Positions 39,551 to 47,672 of a stretch of DNA of 64,000 nucleotides are shown piece after piece. Position 1 is the first letter of the stretch; the number at the start of each line of letters is the position of its first letter. The notes under the pieces were generated by a model. That model searched no databases. It saw only the letters and a program-made list of their open reading frames with translations, and was not told where the DNA came from. Source of the DNA: Dethiosulfovibrio peptidovorans DSM 11002 (GTDB lineage Bacteria > Synergistota > Synergistia > Synergistales > Dethiosulfovibrionaceae); the NCBI RefSeq assembly GCF_000172975.1, contig NZ_ABTR02000001.1, forward strand, positions 1 through 64,000, in the 5' to 3' direction. Position numbers and translations under genes: made by a program.

Positions 39551-39553
39551 CAA

Positions 39554-39584
39554 AACGGACCAGAGCACTCGATTCTGGTCCGTT
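39554..39584. terminator. Bidirectional terminator between cargo gene and integrase
   Basis: Perfect 11-bp stem AACGGACCAGA / TCTGGTCCGTT with a 9-base loop and T/A runs on the outer sides. Separates converging transcripts. Confidence 0.85.
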
Positions 39585-39586
39585 TA

Positions 39587-40723
39587 CTACAATCTTACTC
39601 CATCCAGCCAGTCTCCCCACCACTGCAAGAGCTCTCTCCGCTTGTCCAACAGCTCGGCGTGGTTGTACGCCGCACGGACGGAGTTCTTGTCCACGTGGGC
39701 AAGCTGTAGCTCTATGACGTTCGAGGGCCACTGACATTCGTTGGCTATCGTGGAGAACATCGCTCTGAAGCCGTGACCGGTAAGCTCGTTTTGAGCGTAG
39801 CCCATGCGCCGTAGAGCCGCATTCACAGTCATGTCGCTTATCGGACGGGTTTTGCTCCTTACGGAGGGGAATATCAGCTCCCCTCCCCCGGTGAGGGGGC
39901 GTATCTCCTCCAGCACCCCTATTGCCTGGCTCGACAAAGGCACCAGGTGAGGCCTGCGTTTCTTCATCCTCTCGGCCGGGATCTTCCAGAGATCTCCGTC
40001 GATCTCCTTCCATTCCGCCTTCCGCATCTCTCCGGGGCGTACCGCCGTGTATATCTGAAACAGCATGGCGCAACGCACGACAACCGAGCCGGAGAAGGCT
40101 TGTATCGCCCTCATGAGCCCGCCTATCTTTTTGGGATCCGTCAGCGTAGGAAAGTGCTCCGGTTTCCGCGGTATCAGCGCCCCTTTCAGATCGGCCGTTA
40201 TGTCGTGTCTGGCCTGCCCCGTGGCTATTCCATACCGCAGGACCTGCCCCACTATCTGAGACACCCTGTGAGCCGTCTCAACGTGTCCCTGGTCCTCTAT
40301 CCGCCGAAGGATGGCTAGTAGCTCCGGAGCGTCTATATCCGCCGGCGGCTTGTCTCCCAAATATGGCAGGATAAGCCTGTCGAGCCTCGATCTTATCGTT
40401 CTGGCGTGGCCATGGGTACGCACCGGGACGACCTGACGCTCGAACCATTCCTCGGCCAAGGCCTTGAAGGTTCCTTCAGGAACGCTTTTGTGGTTGACCA
40501 ATTCCAGCCGGATTTCGTCACGCTTCAATCGTGCCTCTTTCAGCGATATGTCGGGATATCTGCCCAGCGTATGTTTGATCTCCCGCCCCTGAGCTTTAAA
40601 GCGAACCTTCCAGGTCTTTTTCCCGGCGGGGGTGATTTCCAGCCAAAGGCCTTCGGAGTCTCGCATCGTATAGCGTTTTTCTCTCGGGGTCGCCCTTTTA
40701 ATCTCGACGTTCGTCAAAGCCAT
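39587..40723 (-). CDS. int: Prophage integrase, P4-type tyrosine recombinase
   Basis: 378 aa from ATG 40723 (AGGAAGAGGTGACTGAT upstream). N-terminal DUF4102 arm-binding domain (RYTMRDSEGLWLEITPAGKKTWKVRF...LGRYPDISLKEARLKRDE). Catalytic set: Arg in YTAVRPGEMRKAEW, His-x-x-Arg in LTGHGFRAMFS, His in LQLAHVDKN and Tyr in VRAAYNHAE. It faces the tmRNA 3' end 165 bp away. P4-type integrases commonly use tRNA or tmRNA 3' ends as attachment sites. Confidence 0.93.
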   Translation of the reverse strand: MALTNVEIKRATPREKRYTMRDSEGLWLEITPAGKKTWKVRFKAQGREIKHTLGRYPDISLKEARLKRDEIRLELVNHKSVPEGTFKALAEEWFERQVVPVRTHGHARTIRSRLDRLILPYLGDKPPADIDAPELLAILRRIEDQGHVETAHRVSQIVGQVLRYGIATGQARHDITADLKGALIPRKPEHFPTLTDPKKIGGLMRAIQAFSGSVVVRCAMLFQIYTAVRPGEMRKAEWKEIDGDLWKIPAERMKKRRPHLVPLSSQAIGVLEEIRPLTGGGELIFPSVRSKTRPISDMTVNAALRRMGYAQNELTGHGFRAMFSTIANECQWPSNVIELQLAHVDKNSVRAAYNHAELLDKRRELLQWWGDWLDGVRL

Positions 40724-40740
40724 ATCAGTCACCTCTTCCT

Positions 40741-40766
40741 GGTGTCTCCAAATCTTCGGAGACACC
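40741..40766. promoter_or_regulatory. Hairpin in the integrase leader
   Basis: GGTGTCTCC / GGAGACACC, 9-bp perfect stem, ends 18 bp before the integrase ATG and just before its ribosome-binding site. TTGAC...GTCAA arms lie further upstream at 40811-40828. Candidates for control of integrase expression or for arm-type binding sites. Confidence 0.45.
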
Positions 40767-40840
40767 GCCGGGGACACTTTTATACCCCGATCCAGGCAAA
40801 ATATACGACATTGACAAAAGACGGTCAACCCACAAACACA

Positions 40841-40876
40841 GTAGCCGTCGGGATCTGCGACGATCCCGACGGCTAC
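40841..40876 (-). terminator. 15-bp perfect palindrome after tmRNA, probable terminator
   Basis: GTAGCCGTCGGGATC and its exact complement flank a 6-base loop, 11 bp past the tmRNA 3' end. Leftward it is followed by TGTGTTTGTGG, a poor T tract. If the attachment core is the tmRNA end, this element belongs to the phage and would supply the tmRNA terminator after integration. Confidence 0.55.
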
Positions 40877-40887
40877 GAAATAGCTAA

Positions 40888-41204
40888 TGGTGGAGGCGCG
40901 GGGATTCGAACCCCGGTCCTAACATGTCGTGTATGAATGGACGGCTACAGGCTTAGTCGATCTCTTTAACTACGGGAGAAACGATCTGTGATCGACAGAA
41001 CACTATCGTTTCCCATCCGAGACAACACCATACGTCGCCCGCGTTGATAGCCCTTCCGAATCTGCGAGCGCTCCCTTTCGGTCGGGCGGCCGCTTAATTA
41101 AGCTGCCAGAGCGTAATTGTTGTCAGTTCATTTAGTGATGACTTACGGTCATCGCTCGGCCTGCTTCCAGACTTCCGACATACCAGTCGAAACCAGTCGC
41201 CCCC
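40888..41204 (-). ncRNA. ssrA: tmRNA (ssrA), prophage attachment site at its 3' end
   Basis: 317 nt including encoded CCA. The 5' GGGGGCG pairs with 3' CGCCTCC (one G-U), the T arm reads GGGGTTCGAATCCCC, and the 5' part has the CTGGTTTCGAC start of the tRNA-like domain. The tag-coding region ends in Asp-Asn-Asn-Tyr-Ala-Leu-Ala-Ala and TAA (about 41127-41098); an in-frame TGA directly precedes the ACT codon at its start, so the resume codon is not certain. It rescues stalled ribosomes with SmpB, whose gene is 4 bp upstream. Confidence 0.95.
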
Positions 41205-41207
41205 ATG

Positions 41208-41669
41208 TTAAACTTTCTGTCTGTTCCTGATCTCCCTTGCCATGGTACGCTTGGCGTCCTCTTCTGCAAGGGATTGTCTTTTGTCGTGAAGGGCTTTACC
41301 CTTCGCCAATCCAAGCTCTATCTTGGCCCATCGACCGTCCTTTATGTACATGGACAAAGGAACCAACGTAAAACCTCGTTCCTTTATCTTTCCTGAAAGC
41401 TTGCGTATCTCCGACCGATGCATCAAAAGCTTTCGCCTCTGGGTCGGGTCGTGTTGCCTCCAGCTGGCGTTTTCGTAAGGTGAAATGTGAACGTTCATCA
41501 ACCACAGCTCGCCTTTTTCCAGCTTGGCATAACCGTCCTTAAGGTTGACTCGTCCAGCTCTGACGGATTTTATCTCCGTTCCAGTAAGGACTAAGCCGCA
41601 CTCAAAGGTATCCAGTATAAAATAGTCGTGCCGGGCTTTCCTGTTCTGGGCTACCCTCTCCACGGCCAT
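41208..41669 (-). CDS. smpB: SsrA-binding protein SmpB
   Basis: 153 aa from ATG 41669 (GAAAGAGGTGAAGACC upstream). Classic SmpB: VAQNRKARHDYFILDTFECGLVLTGTEIKS, GELWLMNVHISPYE and the basic tail GKALHDKRQSLAEEDAKRTMARE. Binds the tRNA-like domain of tmRNA in trans-translation. Immediately precedes ssrA on the same strand; co-transcription is likely. Confidence 0.97.
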   Translation of the reverse strand: MAVERVAQNRKARHDYFILDTFECGLVLTGTEIKSVRAGRVNLKDGYAKLEKGELWLMNVHISPYENASWRQHDPTQRRKLLMHRSEIRKLSGKIKERGFTLVPLSMYIKDGRWAKIELGLAKGKALHDKRQSLAEEDAKRTMAREIRNRQKV

Positions 41670-41736
41670 GGTCTTCACCTCTTTCGGGCAGATTATATCG
41701 AAATAGTCAAAGATAGTCAACAAAGATAAAGCTGTA

Positions 41737-41769
41737 AAAAAAACGACCTCGACAAAAATCGAGATCGTT
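41737..41769 (-). terminator. Terminator after tRNA-Pro
   Basis: AACGATCTCGA / TCGAGGTCGTT with one mismatch and a 6-base loop, followed by eight T residues in the leftward direction, just past the tRNA 3' end. Confidence 0.85.
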
Positions 41770-41781
41770 TTCCTTTCGGTC

Positions 41782-41859
41782 TGGTCGGGGTGAGAGGATT
41801 TGAACCTCCGACCTCCTCGTCCCGAACGAGGCACGCTAACCAGACTGCGCTACACCCCG
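41782..41859 (-). tRNA. tRNA-Pro (anticodon CGG)
   Basis: Acceptor stem CGGGGTG / CACCCCG, discriminator A and encoded CCA. Anticodon stem-loop CCTCG-TTCGGGA-CGAGG puts CGG at positions 34-36, reading CCG. T arm GGAGG-TTCAAAT-CCTCT. All arms are well formed. Confidence 0.96.
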
Positions 41860-41899
41860 GACGAAGGAAATTATACAATCGTAGGTAGATTTCGTCAAA

Positions 41900-42481
41900 C
41901 TATTTATTGCCCTCTTTGCCCTTAGGGCCTTCGTTTCCGGTTACACCGGTAGCCCCCCGTTGCCAACCCAGAAGTTCGCCTTGGTTCTCACCGTAAAGTG
42001 GAATTTCCGTCCATCCTTCCGGGGTTATCAGCAGGAAATGGAAATCCACACCTCTGGCCCTAAGGGTCTCCAGATGACGTCGATATCTGAAGATCTCACC
42101 GGGAAGCCAGGAGTCGCTCAATATCCACACCCTTTTGCATTCTCCATCGCTGAATATCGCTACGTGGTCCACCGCCATCCTCATGGCCTCGTCCTGATCA
42201 CCGGGATCTAAAGAGACCACTATGGCCTCCGAAAAAGCTCCCTGTCCGTCTTCTCCCAAAAAAGTAACGTGATTCCTCAGCCAATCCAGCTGGTAGTAAA
42301 GTCTGTCGTAATCGGCGTGAAAGGGGTCTCCTGATTGCACCGAAGGATCGAGTCCCTCCTTCATCCAGAGCTGTATCTGTTCCACAGCTTTTACTATGTA
42401 TTCGGGATAGCCGGGCTTAGACATGGCCTCCAGCACCTCGCTTACAGTCCAACGCTCGAGATTATCGTTCTTTTCTGTCAT
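41900..42481 (-). CDS. Conserved-looking hypothetical protein
   Basis: 193 aa with AGGGGGTGGATTGA before ATG. Soluble, acidic, with EAIVVSLDPGDQDEAMRMAVDHVAIFSDGECKRVWILSD and a short Gly-rich tail (GATGVTGNEGPKGKEGNK). No family recognised. It lies upstream of tRNA-Pro on the same strand. Confidence 0.7.
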   Translation of the reverse strand: MTEKNDNLERWTVSEVLEAMSKPGYPEYIVKAVEQIQLWMKEGLDPSVQSGDPFHADYDRLYYQLDWLRNHVTFLGEDGQGAFSEAIVVSLDPGDQDEAMRMAVDHVAIFSDGECKRVWILSDSWLPGEIFRYRRHLETLRARGVDFHFLLITPEGWTEIPLYGENQGELLGWQRGATGVTGNEGPKGKEGNK

Positions 42482-42602
42482 TCAATCCACCCCCTGGATC
42501 TCGATAACGGTGGTAAGGATAGCATAAATCCTCTGTTTCCGATACCGACAAATCCTCACCTGTGGCATAATGGTCATGTATTCACGAATGGAGGTGCTTA
42601 CC

Positions 42603-43154
42603 ATGAATCCACAGATATTGCGACCTAAGAACACGGTTATGTTGATGATCGACGTTCAGGAGAAGCTCCTGCCCGCCATATACGGGAAGGAGTCGGTGGA
42701 GCTCAATGCAAAGAAGCTCATAAAGGCGTCCCAGGCGATGGAGATACCTTTGAAGGTTACGGAACAATACCCGAAGGGATTGGGGACCACTGTTCCCGGA
42801 CTGGCAGAAGAGATATCGCCTGACGATGTTTTCGAGAAAAAGGCCTTCGGATGTTTCGATGAGGAGGGCTTTGATGATTTCTTTCGCTGTACCAGAAGAA
42901 ACCAGGTGGTCCTCTTCGGAATAGAGAGCCATATATGCGTGCATACGACGGCCATGCAGCTTCTCGAGAGAGACTTCGAGGTTACGGTGGTAGCGGACGG
43001 ATGTGGCAGCAGGGAAAACGGCAACCACGAGATAGCCCTGCGAAATATGTCGGCCTGCGGCGTTCACGTTCTTCCTATTGAATCGGTGGTCTACCAGTTG
43101 ATAAAGGTATCCGGAACACCGGAGTTCAAGCAACTGCTCCCTCTGTTTAAGTAA
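42603..43154 (+). CDS. Isochorismatase-family cysteine hydrolase
   Basis: 183 aa from ATG 42603 (ATGGAGGTGCTTACC upstream). Catalytic triad candidates: Asp17 in MLMIDVQEKLLP, Lys in DDVFEKKAFGCF, Cys in GIESHICVHTTAMQLL, followed by cis-peptide-like and VVADGCGSRE motifs. Family members hydrolyse amides or vinyl ethers (nicotinamidase, isochorismatase, others); the substrate cannot be told. Probably co-transcribed with the MBL protein starting right at its stop. Confidence 0.88.
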   Translation: MNPQILRPKNTVMLMIDVQEKLLPAIYGKESVELNAKKLIKASQAMEIPLKVTEQYPKGLGTTVPGLAEEISPDDVFEKKAFGCFDEEGFDDFFRCTRRNQVVLFGIESHICVHTTAMQLLERDFEVTVVADGCGSRENGNHEIALRNMSACGVHVLPIESVVYQLIKVSGTPEFKQLLPLFK

Positions 43155-43976
43155 TTGTGTCAGATACTTCCGGTCAACGGCCTGGTCTTTTTGGGGACCG
43201 CCGGAACCAGATTCAACGTCATAAACCAGAGGAGAAGCTCCGGAGGAATGGTGGCTTCCTTGGACGGGCTCATACTGGCGATAGATCCCGGCCCAGGAGC
43301 GCTGGTCCGTATGTGCTCGCTGAGACCTACAGTGGATCCCAACAGGATCGACGGAATGCTCTTGACCCATCGTCATATAGACCACAGCGGAGATTTCAAC
43401 GTGATAGCGGAAGCGATGACCGGAGGAGGACGCCGCCCCGGAGGTCTCGTGGCCCTGCCTTCGGACGCCATATCGGAGGAACCGGTGCTTTTCGGATACC
43501 TAAAGCGAAGAATAGCGGAGATCCACCTATGGGAAGACGGCATGCCTGTCCCCTTCCCTAAAGGAGAGGTTATTCCCCTGAGATTGAGACACCACGGGGT
43601 CGAGTGTTACGGACTAAAATTCATAGGAAATTTCCCGACCTGGGGAATTATCAGCGACACAGCCTATATCGCGGAGATACCCGATTTCTTCTCCGACTGC
43701 GACGTGGTGGTGGCCAATACCACATTGCTCGAAAAGGTCGGCAGAATAGAGCATCTATCCGTCCCGGACATGGAGAAACTCCTTGAGGAGATCTCGCCGA
43801 AGCTGCTGCTTATGACCCACCTAGGGACCAGGATACTGGAATCGTCCCCCTCGAAAATAGCAGCTGGACTCTCCAACGAGCGTACCCAGGTGTTGTCGGC
43901 CGAGGACGGTATGATTATAGATTTCGACGAAATCGCAAGGCGTAAAACAGACGGGAAGACATATCGAGAGGAGTGA
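43155..43976 (+). CDS. RNase Z-like metallo-beta-lactamase fold hydrolase
   Basis: 273 aa from TTG 43155, immediately after the upstream stop. Motif II LLTHRHIDHSGDFN near residue 70, IISDTAYIAE near 167 and LLLMTHLG near 218 are the zinc ligands of the MBL fold. N-terminal FLGTAGTRFNV resembles the RNase Z entry strand. It lacks the long exosite arm of true RNase Z, so it is probably another phosphodiesterase-type MBL protein. Confidence 0.82.
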   Translation: MCQILPVNGLVFLGTAGTRFNVINQRRSSGGMVASLDGLILAIDPGPGALVRMCSLRPTVDPNRIDGMLLTHRHIDHSGDFNVIAEAMTGGGRRPGGLVALPSDAISEEPVLFGYLKRRIAEIHLWEDGMPVPFPKGEVIPLRLRHHGVECYGLKFIGNFPTWGIISDTAYIAEIPDFFSDCDVVVANTTLLEKVGRIEHLSVPDMEKLLEEISPKLLLMTHLGTRILESSPSKIAAGLSNERTQVLSAEDGMIIDFDEIARRKTDGKTYREE

Positions 43977-43981
43977 CTTCC

Positions 43982-45229
43982 ATGACCGTTGACCGAAATG
44001 AAGCGTTGGAACTTCACCGCAAGGCTAAGGGCAAGATAAAGCTATCCCCTAACGTGTCGGTAAGGAACAAGAAGGATATAAGCCTTGCCTACATACAGGG
44101 AGGAGCTGTGGCGTCCGGCGAAATTTTAAGGGATAAAGAGCTGGTTTACGACTACACGGGAAAGAGCAATCGTCTCGCCATAGTCTCGAACGGAACCTCC
44201 GTTTTGGGATTCGGAGACTACGGCCCTGAGGCGGCACTTCCCATGATAGAGGGCAAAAGCCTGCTCTATAAACATTTCGGAGACATCGACGCCATACCTC
44301 TTTGTATAAAATCCAACGATATGGATGAGATAATGAGTTTCTGTCGCCTTCTGGAACCGAGCTTCGGAGCTATAAACGTAGAGGACGTAAAGAGTCCGAT
44401 AGATTTCGACTTGGTAAAAAGGCTTCGAAAAGAGCTGGAGATCCCCATTTTCGGTGACGACATGCACTGCTCATCCGTCGTCATACTGGGATCTCTTATA
44501 AACGCTCTCAAGGTCGTGGAGAAGGATCTCTCGTTGGCAAAGATCGTCATAGTGGGAGCCGGGACCTCGGCGGTAGCTACGGCGGAACTGATGCTCTACG
44601 CCGGAGCGACAAACGTAGTTATGCTCAACAGAAGAGGCATCATCCACGAAGACATGGACGACTTGAACGGAGTTCAGAGGTTTATACTGGACAGACTCAA
44701 CCCCGAGGGGATCAGAGGGGGAATAAAAGAGGCCGCAAAGGATGCGGATATCCTGATAGGCCTTACAGGCAAGGTAGGAGCCTTCGGAAGAGACGATGTA
44801 GCCTTGATGGCTCCACGAAGCATCGTTTTTCCCCTTTCCAGACCGGAACCCGAGATGGACCCGGAAGAAGCCAAGGCGGCAGGTGCGGAGGTAGTCGGCT
44901 GCGGCCTGATCGAAGGCCCCAACACCATGCCCAACCTCAAGGTATTCCCAGGAATAACCAGAGGCCTTCTGGACGTCAGAGCCACGGGATTGAACTTCAA
45001 CGTCCAGATGGAGGCGGCAAAGGAATATGCGGCGAACGTAGATCCTCGACGGCTTAGGGCAGATCACATTACTCCCTTTATATTTTCCGATGAACTGACT
45101 CCGAGAATAGCCGAAGCGGTGGCTCAGTCATGCATAAGGGAGGGGCTGGCTCGAATCTCCCCCTCTCCTCAGGAGGTTTTCGAGAACACCTGGAAGAGGC
45201 TGTACGGAGGATACATAGCCAGATTTTAA
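43982..45229 (+). CDS. NAD-type malic enzyme
   Basis: 415 aa from ATG 43982 (GAGGAGTGACTTCC upstream). LAYIQGGAVASGEI, FGDIDAIPLCI and IPIFGDDMHCSSVVILGSLINAL (normally DDIQGTA) are malic enzyme active-site blocks; IVIVGAGTSAVATAELML is the NAD-binding motif. It decarboxylates malate to pyruvate with NAD(P) reduction. The DDMHCSS segment in place of the common DDIQGTA is a variant worth noting. Length is normal for short bacterial malic enzymes. Confidence 0.88.
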   Translation: MTVDRNEALELHRKAKGKIKLSPNVSVRNKKDISLAYIQGGAVASGEILRDKELVYDYTGKSNRLAIVSNGTSVLGFGDYGPEAALPMIEGKSLLYKHFGDIDAIPLCIKSNDMDEIMSFCRLLEPSFGAINVEDVKSPIDFDLVKRLRKELEIPIFGDDMHCSSVVILGSLINALKVVEKDLSLAKIVIVGAGTSAVATAELMLYAGATNVVMLNRRGIIHEDMDDLNGVQRFILDRLNPEGIRGGIKEAAKDADILIGLTGKVGAFGRDDVALMAPRSIVFPLSRPEPEMDPEEAKAAGAEVVGCGLIEGPNTMPNLKVFPGITRGLLDVRATGLNFNVQMEAAKEYAANVDPRRLRADHITPFIFSDELTPRIAEAVAQSCIREGLARISPSPQEVFENTWKRLYGGYIARF

Positions 45230-45233
45230 AACG

Positions 45234-45279
45234 AAAAAAGGACGCCGACTCGGGGCATTCCCGGCCAGCGTCCTTTTTT
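45234..45279. terminator. Bidirectional terminator after malic enzyme
   Basis: AAAAAAGGACGC / GCGTCCTTTTTT, 12-bp perfect stem with a GC-rich loop, between converging genes. Confidence 0.9.
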
Positions 45280-45288
45280 GATCTCAAT

Positions 45289-45888
45289 TCACCACCATAA
45301 CCTGGATAACAACAATGAGGTCCCCACCACCGTCACCAACATACTGTGTTTCTCGCTATTCCATATGACGGAATAGTCGAAAGGCCCGGAGGATACCCTG
45401 GGAGGCCAAATCTTGGGCCAAAACGTCCCCACTCTTTTACGGTAGTCGTCAAAAGCCTTGCCGAACTTCTCGGACAAAAATCGTTCTTCCCAAGGGACTA
45501 TCAGAAAGCCGTAAAGAATTACGAAGACGACGAGAAAGAGAGAAAGAGCCAAAGGCCCCGCCATTATCCCCCATCCCAGGCCTATCAGCCCATTCGCCAC
45601 GTAGAGAGGGTTTCTACATATCGAGTATGGCCCCCAGGTAACCAACCTACGAGCCTTGACCCTCTCTCCTCTATATAGAACTATACATCCTACTGCCCAA
45701 CATCTAAGAGCCTGCCCCAACAGGACCGGCAAAGCTCCAACGAGTATAGTCGTAGCAGTCGGACGGGCTACAGCCAATATGGCCAGGAAAAGGGCCGTCC
45801 ATATTCCTCCTCTGAGACGAAAGGCCTCTGCCCGTATCCAGTCGAACTCAGCTCTCCCGTCCGCTTTTGGCAAGTTCAAGATCATCAC
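45289..45888 (-). CDS. Isoprenylcysteine/phospholipid methyltransferase-type membrane protein
   Basis: 199 aa with four or five hydrophobic segments. The conserved block VTWGPYSICRNPLYVANGLIGLGW and later EERFLSEKFGKAFDDYRKRVGTFWP match the ICMT/PEMT-like methyltransferase family that uses S-adenosylmethionine at the membrane. Substrate unknown. The start overlaps the upstream flippase-like gene by 41 bp. Confidence 0.82.
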   Translation of the reverse strand: MMILNLPKADGRAEFDWIRAEAFRLRGGIWTALFLAILAVARPTATTILVGALPVLLGQALRCWAVGCIVLYRGERVKARRLVTWGPYSICRNPLYVANGLIGLGWGIMAGPLALSLFLVVFVILYGFLIVPWEERFLSEKFGKAFDDYRKRVGTFWPKIWPPRVSSGPFDYSVIWNSEKHSMLVTVVGTSLLLSRLWW

Positions 45889-46933
45889 ATTCCCTTCGCC
45901 TGTTTTTGATTATCATCTCGGCAGTACCCCAACCTATGAACCGTACCGCCACAATAGCTCCCATTATGATCGCCAGATATTCGGTAAAAAATCTCCAGGC
46001 GATGGCCGTCACTCCCGCCATACTCCAGGGGACCAGAAGCCCGAATATAGCCGCGCCCCCTCCTTCGGCGACGCCACTGGCCCCCGGGGTCGGAACGAAA
46101 TAAAGCACGAAGAGGAATATCGCCTGCGCAAGGAAACTTTCGACGTAGTTGACCTCCAACCCTATGGACCAGATCAAGCAGGGCAATACGGAAAACAGAA
46201 ACACCAGGTGAAGCAAGGACATGACGAATGCCAGGGTAAAACACCCTATACCTCTGGAAAAGAGGTATCTCAGGTTGGCCGAATATCCGTCTATCTCAAG
46301 GTTTATCCTTCTTATTGTACAGAGGATCTTATACTTACCTATCACGTTGAAACGATTGAGCCACAACACCAGCACCGACCCCGCTTTTTTCACCAGATCA
46401 GGGCGAACGACACTGATCCCGAAGGCGCCCCAAGCTAAAATCGATATGAGAAGAACATAGTAGAAAATGCCTACCAAGAAAGGACTCTCATTCATGAATC
46501 TAGGATTTAGAAGAAAAGAAAGAGGTGCCGCCACCGAAAGGATGAACGTGGTCAGGAGGGTCCTAACCAAGGTTATGGCAACTCCTTTCCCTATGGGTAC
46601 GCCCGAACGATACAGAACATATACCTGAAAAGGACCTCCCCCTACCTGCATAGGCGTTACAGCGCACCCGAAATAGTGAAGCCAGGTGAGGATAATCCCG
46701 TTCGGGATCGATATTTTTCTGTCCATCGCCCGAGCCAATGAGCAAAACCTTATGGCGTCGCACAGCCAGGCTCCCAACACCAGCAGAAAAGCCAGAGCCA
46801 TCGGACCTTTTCGGGCGGTCAACAAGGTACTCCAGGTCGATCCATCGACGCTGAAGGCGAGAACCACGGAACTAACCCCGAAAGATAGCAGAAGGAAGAT
46901 AGCCAGTCCTTTTCTCAGAGACACCTCAGACAT
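45848..46933 (-). CDS. Lysylphosphatidylglycerol synthase-type membrane protein (UPF0104)
   Basis: 361 aa, about eight transmembrane helices. VTPMQVGGGPFQVYVLYRSG near residue 92 and FVPTPGASGVAEGGGAAIFG near 285 are signatures of the UPF0104/TIGR00374 flippase-like family. No catalytic LPG synthase domain is attached. Probably acts on envelope lipids; partner substrate unknown. Overlaps genes on both sides. Confidence 0.85.
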   Translation of the reverse strand: MSEVSLRKGLAIFLLLSFGVSSVVLAFSVDGSTWSTLLTARKGPMALAFLLVLGAWLCDAIRFCSLARAMDRKISIPNGIILTWLHYFGCAVTPMQVGGGPFQVYVLYRSGVPIGKGVAITLVRTLLTTFILSVAAPLSFLLNPRFMNESPFLVGIFYYVLLISILAWGAFGISVVRPDLVKKAGSVLVLWLNRFNVIGKYKILCTIRRINLEIDGYSANLRYLFSRGIGCFTLAFVMSLLHLVFLFSVLPCLIWSIGLEVNYVESFLAQAIFLFVLYFVPTPGASGVAEGGGAAIFGLLVPWSMAGVTAIAWRFFTEYLAIIMGAIVAVRFIGWGTAEMIIKNRRRECDDLELAKSGRES

Positions 46934-47522
46934 CGTCTCCTTTCACGACTTCCTCTCCCTCGGATAGATTTCGACGGAGGGACTCCAGGTCTTCCAGTTT
47001 ATCTCTCAACAGATCCAGCTTGAAAACCATCTCTTCCAGTTCGGGAACCGTTCGCTCCGGAGATTCAACCGAGATAGTCCTCCAGCGTTCCAGCTCCAGT
47101 TTAAAAGACTCCACGTCGGAAAAAAGAGGACCCTCTTCGCCTAAGTCGTTCAGCTCGGACATGACCTCTACGATCCATTCCATGGACTCGACCCACCGTT
47201 CCATCGAGTTTTCGTCCGGGAACTCCGATCTCTGGGATATCCAACCTTCCGCGATGGAAATACAACGATCCAGCGATTCTCGAAGCTCCAGAATGATCCT
47301 ATTAATTATTCCCTCTTTCGTATCGGAAAGAAAATCGACCTCTACACCGTCGGGGATGGAGAGAAAAGACTCCTCGCTCAGGGCCTCTCCGTGGCTGACT
47401 ATCTCCTTCAGAACGAGCCCACGTCCGGCCAATTCCTCCAGAACAATGTCCAACAGCTCTTCCCTGGACAGGCTTTCAATGTGCAGTATGGAAAAAGGAA
47501 CTCCGTCTATAAACAGATCCAT
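46926..47522 (-). CDS. Acidic helical hypothetical protein next to fliD
   Basis: 198 aa, strongly acidic and helical (EGIINRIILELRESLDRCIS, RTVPELEEMVFKLDLLRDKLEDLESLRRN). Starts divergently from fliD. Its 3' end overlaps the flippase-like gene by 8 bp. Not recognised; adjacency to fliD makes a flagellar chaperone possible but unproven. Confidence 0.65.
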   Translation of the reverse strand: MDLFIDGVPFSILHIESLSREELLDIVLEELAGRGLVLKEIVSHGEALSEESFLSIPDGVEVDFLSDTKEGIINRIILELRESLDRCISIAEGWISQRSEFPDENSMERWVESMEWIVEVMSELNDLGEEGPLFSDVESFKLELERWRTISVESPERTVPELEEMVFKLDLLRDKLEDLESLRRNLSEGEEVVKGDDV

Positions 47523-47672
47523 AAAGAAACATCACTCCTCCATATCGCCCTTAGCCTCATTGTGGTATTGTAGCACGAGCGGAGCTTAAAGACCTGGGCT
47601 CAACCGAAAAGCCGATCTCTCCGATAACCAAATAGAGTTTCAATGTCAAATCTCTCTCAGGAGGTGTGGTAT

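Noticed and set aside
1-40888. Second attachment site inside the window
   Set aside because: No copy of the ssrA 3' end sequence was noticed to the left; phage genes continue to position 1, so the far end lies outside.
47587-47627. Sigma-28 promoter for fliD
   Set aside because: TAAA and GCCGATCT/CCGATAA elements are present, but the spacing (20 bp or more) is too long for the usual 15-16 bp arrangement.
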